DNA from: Proteobacteria bacterium SG_bin6
GTDB taxonomy: Bacteria > Pseudomonadota > Alphaproteobacteria > Sphingomonadales > Sphingomonadaceae
Direction: 5' to 3'
Length of the DNA: 64,000 nt
Assembly: GCA_002083435.1 (NCBI GenBank)
Contig: LWDJ01000026.1
Span: 1-64,000, forward strand
Below are positions 60,167 to 64,000 of the stretch, in pieces; position 1 is the stretch's first letter, and each line of letters opens with the position of its first letter. The notes under the pieces are model-generated. The model was not told the DNA's origin, did no database searches, and saw only the letters and a program-made list of their open reading frames with translations. Made by a program: the position numbers and the translations under genes.

Positions 60167-60763
60167 ATGGAGACGATGGTGCTGAGCCAAGACGAGGTGC
60201 TCGACGAATTCCGCCAGGCGGGCGCGCTGCTCGAAGGGCATTTCATCCTGTCCTCCGGGCTGCGCTCGCCGGTGTTCCTGCAGAAGATGCGCGTGTTCGA
60301 GGATCCGGTGCGCACCGAACGCCTGGCGCGCGCGCTTGCGGAGGCCATCCGCACGCGGTTCGGCGCGGTCGATCTCGTCGTTTCGCCGGCGGTGGGCGGA
60401 ATCATCCCCGGCTATGAGACCGCGCGCGCGCTGGGCTGCCGGGCGCTGTTCGTCGAGCGCGAGGACGGCGAGTTCCAGCTCCGCCGCGGGTTCGAGATCA
60501 AGCCCGGCGAGCGGATCGTGATGGTGGAGGACATCGTCACCACCGGGCTCTCCAGCCGCGAGTGCTTGGCGGCGATCCGCCGGCATCCGGGCGAACTGCT
60601 CGGCGCGGCGTGCCTGATCGACCGATCGGGCGGCAAGGCCGATGTCGGCGCGCCGCTCGTCAGCCTGTGCCAGCTGGACATTCCCGCTTACCCCGCCGAC
60701 GCGCTGCCGCCCGAACTCGCCGCGATCCCGGCGGTCAAGCCGGGCAGTCGGGGGCTGGCATGA
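60167..60763 (+). CDS. pyrE: Orotate phosphoribosyltransferase
   Basis: 198 residues from ATG 60167 (ATG 60176 three codons later has GGAG just upstream and is an alternative). It joins orotate and PRPP to give OMP in pyrimidine synthesis. LEGHFILSSGLRSPVFLQK at the N-terminus, VSPAVGGIIPGYETAR, and the PRPP-binding loop VMVEDIVTTGLSS are typical. Overlaps pdxJ by four bases. Confidence 0.95.
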   Translation: METMVLSQDEVLDEFRQAGALLEGHFILSSGLRSPVFLQKMRVFEDPVRTERLARALAEAIRTRFGAVDLVVSPAVGGIIPGYETARALGCRALFVEREDGEFQLRRGFEIKPGERIVMVEDIVTTGLSSRECLAAIRRHPGELLGAACLIDRSGGKADVGAPLVSLCQLDIPAYPADALPPELAAIPAVKPGSRGLA

Positions 60764-61488
60764 GCGATCAGCTGCGGCTGGGGGTGAACATCGATCACGT
60801 CGCGACGGTGCGCAACGCCCGCGGCGCGCCTTATCCCGATCCGGTGCGTGCGGCGCTGATCGCGGCGGAAGCGGGCGCCGACGGCATCACCGCGCATCTG
60901 CGCGAGGATCGCCGCCACATCACCGATGACGACATCGCCCGGCTGTCCCAGGGGCTCGCCATTCCGCTCAATCTGGAAATGGCGGCGACCGACGAGATGC
61001 TGGCGATCGCGCTGAAGCACCGCCCCCACGCCGCGTGCATCGTCCCCGAAAAGCGCGAGGAGCGCACCACCGAGGGCGGGCTGGACGCGGCCGGACAGCA
61101 CAACCGGCTCGCGCCGATGGTCCGCGCGCTAGGTGAGGCGGGGGTGCGGGTGTCGCTGTTCATCGAGCCCGATCCGCGCCAGATCGAAGCCGCGTTCGCG
61201 CTCGGCGCGCCGGTGGTGGAGCTGCATACTGGCCGCTATGCCGAGCTTATCGGCGCCGGGCAGGCCGAGGAGTTGAAGCGGCTGAGCGACGCAGCGGCGC
61301 TCGGCGCCAAGAACGGGATCGAGGTCCATGCCGGCCACGGGCTGACGCTCGACAATGTCGCGCCCATCGCCGCCATCCCGCAACTGCGCGAGCTGAACAT
61401 CGGCCATTCGATCATCGCCGACGCGATCTTCGTCGGGCTGGCCGAGGCGGTGCGCCGGATGCGCGCGGCGATGGACGCGGCACGGTGA
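60760..61488 (+). CDS. pdxJ: Pyridoxine 5'-phosphate synthase
   Basis: 242 residues, TIM barrel condensing 1-deoxyxylulose 5-phosphate with 3-amino-2-oxopropyl phosphate. Starts LRLGVNIDHVATVRNARG; HLREDRRHITDDDI, VPEKREERTTEGGLD and VHAGHGLTLDNV are hallmark segments, and the C-terminal ELNIGHSIIADAIFVGL is intact. Seven bases before acpS, as in many proteobacteria. Confidence 0.97.
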   Translation: MSDQLRLGVNIDHVATVRNARGAPYPDPVRAALIAAEAGADGITAHLREDRRHITDDDIARLSQGLAIPLNLEMAATDEMLAIALKHRPHAACIVPEKREERTTEGGLDAAGQHNRLAPMVRALGEAGVRVSLFIEPDPRQIEAAFALGAPVVELHTGRYAELIGAGQAEELKRLSDAAALGAKNGIEVHAGHGLTLDNVAPIAAIPQLRELNIGHSIIADAIFVGLAEAVRRMRAAMDAAR

Positions 61489-61495
61489 GCGCCAG

Positions 61496-61903
61496 GTGAT
61501 CATCGGCATCGGCTCCGATCTCTGCTCGATCGCGCGCATCCAGGCGTCGCTCGATCGCTTCGGTGCGCGGTTCGAGCAGCGCGTCTTCACCGAGGCCGAG
61601 CTGGCCAAGGCCGCCCGTCGTCCGCTCAACCGCGCGGCGACGCTCGCCAAGCGCTTCGCCGCCAAGGAGGCTTTTTCGAAAGCCGTGGGGACCGGATTCA
61701 AGCGCGGCGTGTTCATGCGCGACATCGGTGTCGTCAACGCCGCCTCGGGCGCGCCCACGCTCGCGCTGACCGGCGGGGCGAAGGCCAGGCTTGACGCCCT
61801 GATGCCGCCGGGGCACGCCCCTCATATTCACTTGACGCTGACCGACGATCACCCCTGGGCGCAAGCCTTCGTGATCATCGAGGCGATCAGAGAGCAGGCG
61901 TAA
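61496..61903 (+). CDS. acpS: Holo-[acyl-carrier-protein] synthase
   Basis: 135 residues from GTG 61496. It transfers 4'-phosphopantetheine from CoA to ACP. IIGIGSDLCSIARIQ holds the metal-binding Asp8, and AKRFAAKEAFSKAVGTG the second conserved Glu. Normal length. The stop codon shares one base with the lepB start (TAATG). Confidence 0.96.
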   Translation: MIIGIGSDLCSIARIQASLDRFGARFEQRVFTEAELAKAARRPLNRAATLAKRFAAKEAFSKAVGTGFKRGVFMRDIGVVNAASGAPTLALTGGAKARLDALMPPGHAPHIHLTLTDDHPWAQAFVIIEAIREQA

Positions 61904-62811
61904 TGACCGAGGAAGTGGCATTGGACGGCAGCACCGACGACGCGGCGAAAACCCCCAAGGCCAAGGGCAAGACCGATTGGGGCGCCGAGCTGCGCGGCCT
62001 GTTCTGGCTGATCCTGGCGGTGCTCGGCTTCCACAGCCTGATCGCCAAGCCGTTCTACATCCCCAGCGAATCGATGCTCCCCGGGTTGCTGGTCGGCGAT
62101 CGGCTGGTGGTGACCAAATATCCCTACGGCTATTCCTATATCACCCCTACCTTTCACGTGCTGCCGTTCATGCAAGGGCGGCTGTTCGGCCGCGTGCCCG
62201 AGCGCGGCGATGTGGTGATCGTCACCCCGCCGGGCGAGGCGCGCAAGGGCGAGGACTGGATCAAACGCGTGATCGGCCTGCCCGGCGACACGATCGAGGT
62301 GCGCGACGGGCTGGTGCTGATCAACGGTACGCCGGTGAAGCGCGGGCCGCTTCATTTCGGTACGATCCGCGATTATGGCGACGCGCTGCAGCCGAGCGAG
62401 CCCAAGCCGACCTGCGACGCGAGCGATTACGGCACCGAGGCGCGGGTGAAGGGCGCCGATGGGCGCACCGATTGCCGCCTGCCGCTGATCACCGAGACCT
62501 TGCCCAATGGCCGCACCTACGAAACGGTCGAACTGGGTCGCACCCAGGGGGATTATTACGGGCCGGTCAAAGTGCCGGCCGGCCATGTGTTCCTGATGGG
62601 GGACAATCGCGATCGCAGCGCCGACAGCCGCTACAGCCTGGAAGGCGGCGGGCTCGGCGGGCCGGTGCCTTGGGAGAATCTGGGCGGGCGCGCCGAATTC
62701 GTGACCTTCTCGGTCGATGGCTCGGCCACGTGGAACCCGCTCACCTGGTTCACCCAGTTCCGCGGCGATCGCACCGGCGTGTCGCTTCATGCACCCCGCG
62801 AGAAAAATTGA
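61903..62811 (+). CDS. lepB: Signal peptidase I
   Basis: 302 residues. One membrane helix (LFWLILAVLGFHSLIAKPF), then the catalytic serine S57 in IPSESMLPGLLVGD and lysine K121 in DWIKRVIGLPGDTIEV; the C-terminal GHVFLMGDNRDRSADSR motif is present. The active site faces the periplasm, where it removes Sec and Tat signal peptides. An insert of about 70 residues lies between boxes D and E, including the pair C-D-A-S...D-C, possibly a disulfide. Confidence 0.96.
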   Translation: MTEEVALDGSTDDAAKTPKAKGKTDWGAELRGLFWLILAVLGFHSLIAKPFYIPSESMLPGLLVGDRLVVTKYPYGYSYITPTFHVLPFMQGRLFGRVPERGDVVIVTPPGEARKGEDWIKRVIGLPGDTIEVRDGLVLINGTPVKRGPLHFGTIRDYGDALQPSEPKPTCDASDYGTEARVKGADGRTDCRLPLITETLPNGRTYETVELGRTQGDYYGPVKVPAGHVFLMGDNRDRSADSRYSLEGGGLGGPVPWENLGGRAEFVTFSVDGSATWNPLTWFTQFRGDRTGVSLHAPREKN

Positions 62812-62824
62812 GCGTTAGCGGGGC

Positions 62825-63892
62825 ATGAGCGACGGTAACGACTCCCCCGACACTCTCGTCGAAGGCCCCGGCCCCAACGAACTGCGCGACCCCGAGGTGC
62901 GGCGCGAGCTGAAGAAGGCGACCGTCTGGCTGGGGCTCGCGGCGCTGATCGCGCTCGCGGTGCTGTTGGTGCAGCCGCTGCTGATCATCTTCGGTGGGCT
63001 GGTCGTGGCCGCCTTGCTCGACGGGGGCGTGCGACTGATCCACCGCGTGGTGAAGATGCCGCGCGGGCTGGCGATCGCGCTGCTGGTGTTCGCGACGATC
63101 GGTTTCCTCGGCTTTGTCGGTTACTCGACCGGCGTTCAGGTGTCCGACCAGTTCGCGCAGTTGCGCGCGACGCTGATGGTGCAATGGGGCCGCCTGTCCG
63201 CCTTCGCCGCTGAACATGGGATGATGCCCGAGGCCGGCAATGTGAACGATCTCGCCCAGCAGGCGCTGGGATCGGTGGGGCGGGTGACCGGCTTCATCGG
63301 CAGCGCGTTCGGCGCGGTCGGCACGTTCGTGATGATCATCGTGATCGGCGTGTTCGTCGCGATCGAACCCAAAATCTATGAGCGCGGCCTGCAGTGGATG
63401 GTCCCGCAGGCGAGCCGGCGCGAGTTCGCGGTGACGATCGAGCGGATGGCCAAGACCATGCGCATCCTGCTCGCCGGGCGGCTGCTCGGCATGGTGTTCG
63501 AGGGATTGTTTACCTGGGTCGTGCTGCTGATCGGCGGGGTGCCGATGGCGCTGCTGCTCGGCATCATCGCCGGGGTACTGGCGTTCATCCCCAATATCGG
63601 CGCGATCGCCACCGGCATCCTGATGGTGGCGGTGGGCTTCAGTGCCGGCACGGATACCGGGCTGTGGGCGCTCGGGACGTACGTGTTCGTGCAGCTGTTC
63701 GATGGCTGGGTGGTCCTGCCCTTGGTCGCCCGGCGCACGGTCGATCTGCCGCCGGCGCTGACGCTCAGCTCGCAGATTCTCGCGAGCAGCCTGTTCGGCA
63801 TCTTGGGGCTGGCGCTCGCCGATCCGATGACGGCGATGATCAAGGTGGCGCTCGAACGCGAATCCGAACGCGCGCAGGACGAGGCGGCGTGA
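62825..63892 (+). CDS. AI-2E family transporter
   Basis: 355 residues, about eight membrane helices. LVQPLLIIFGGLVVAALLDGG, a soluble loop at about 95-140, LAGRLLGMVFEGLFTWVVL and GIIAGVLAFIPNIGAIATGI are family features. The family, also called UPF0118/PerM, includes autoinducer-2 exporters and Na+/H+ antiporters; no AI-2 genes are in the window, so transport of AI-2 should not be assumed. Overlaps the next gene by four bases. Confidence 0.9.
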   Translation: MSDGNDSPDTLVEGPGPNELRDPEVRRELKKATVWLGLAALIALAVLLVQPLLIIFGGLVVAALLDGGVRLIHRVVKMPRGLAIALLVFATIGFLGFVGYSTGVQVSDQFAQLRATLMVQWGRLSAFAAEHGMMPEAGNVNDLAQQALGSVGRVTGFIGSAFGAVGTFVMIIVIGVFVAIEPKIYERGLQWMVPQASRREFAVTIERMAKTMRILLAGRLLGMVFEGLFTWVVLLIGGVPMALLLGIIAGVLAFIPNIGAIATGILMVAVGFSAGTDTGLWALGTYVFVQLFDGWVVLPLVARRTVDLPPALTLSSQILASSLFGILGLALADPMTAMIKVALERESERAQDEAA

Positions 63893-64000
63893 AGCTCGTC
63901 CTCTACGATTATTGGCGGTCATCCGCGAGTTACCGGGTGCGGATCGCGCTGGCGCTGAAGGGCGTGGCCTATGAACGGGTGGCGGTGAACCTGCTCGCCG
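63889..64000 (+). CDS. maiA: Maleylacetoacetate isomerase, N-terminal part (cut by window edge)
   Basis: 37 codons from GTG 63889 before the window ends. KLVLYDYWRSSASYRVRIA matches the zeta-class glutathione S-transferase start, in which SS-x-S/A-YRVR binds glutathione. The full enzyme isomerises maleylacetoacetate in tyrosine catabolism. The gene continues beyond the window. GTGA overlap with the AI-2E gene. Confidence 0.82.
   Translation, partial: MKLVLYDYWRSSASYRVRIALALKGVAYERVAVNLLA

Noticed and set aside
62825..63892. Autoinducer-2 export system
   Set aside because: The family name suggests it, but no luxS or lsr genes are present and many members do other transport.

Overview
The window is a high-GC alphaproteobacterial chromosome segment, most likely from a Sphingomonas-like member of the Sphingomonadales. 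The assignment rests on the cytochrome oxidase order ctaC-ctaD-ctaB-orf-ctaG-ctaE followed by DUF983 and surf1, a GapR-type DUF2312 protein, the small families DUF1244 and DUF6356, a large outer-membrane TonB-dependent receptor, and a 41-residue cysteine-free ribosomal protein L36. No rRNA operon, CRISPR array or intact mobile element was seen. It looks like core chromosome with a few accessory patches.

Layout. 1-570: a decayed IS481-type transposase fragment and a tRNA-Gln(CTG) with its own promoter. 732-4468: Ppx/GppA phosphatase, RlmE and ThrS. 4602-9934: dienelactone hydrolase, a divergent LD-carboxypeptidase/Mur-ligase pair (murein recycling), DUF6356, infC (probably with an AUC start), a DUF305 lipoprotein and a VOC protein. 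9966-15882: GlnD, a membrane chemoreceptor without an obvious periplasmic sensor, an SDR and a Crp/Fnr regulator. 15851-18906: mutS preceded by, and start-stop overlapping with, a ParE-like toxin whose antitoxin frame is broken at a (GC)6 tract. 18970-26264: a malic enzyme-phosphotransacetylase fusion, a membrane retropepsin, then an SDR/acyl-CoA dehydrogenase/SDR/MFS cluster that looks catabolic. 26415-35524: a secreted CHAP protein, an M14 carboxypeptidase coupled to a DUF4136 lipoprotein, rpmJ-HAD, an exported VOC protein, pyruvate kinase, DUF1244, two exported hydrolases, GapR and YebC. 35726-41585: a complete RND tripartite efflux operon with a candidate palindromic operator. 41683-45598: CPBP protease, an osmoprotectant-type ABC importer with fused permease and binding protein, and an SDR. 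45656-48751: TonB-dependent receptor with a strong intrinsic terminator. 48886-50816: PhhB, a zincin and ccmAB.

50823-59919 is one long leftward unit. It encodes cytochrome c oxidase subunits II, I and III with their assembly factors (heme O synthase, Cox11, Surf1, DUF983), then threonine synthase and an rRNA methyltransferase. Many of its junctions overlap, and a hairpin with a short T-run between ctaD and ctaB may reduce expression of the downstream genes. 60167-64000 runs rightward: pyrE-pdxJ-acpS-lepB-AI2E-maiA (cut by the window edge), tightly packed with one- to four-base overlaps.

The most unusual locus is the toxin-antitoxin pair joined to mutS. The antitoxin is split by a two-base shortfall in a GC dinucleotide tract, a type of sequence whose stability normally depends on mismatch repair. 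All statements come from reading the sequence and recalling protein families. No database search was run.
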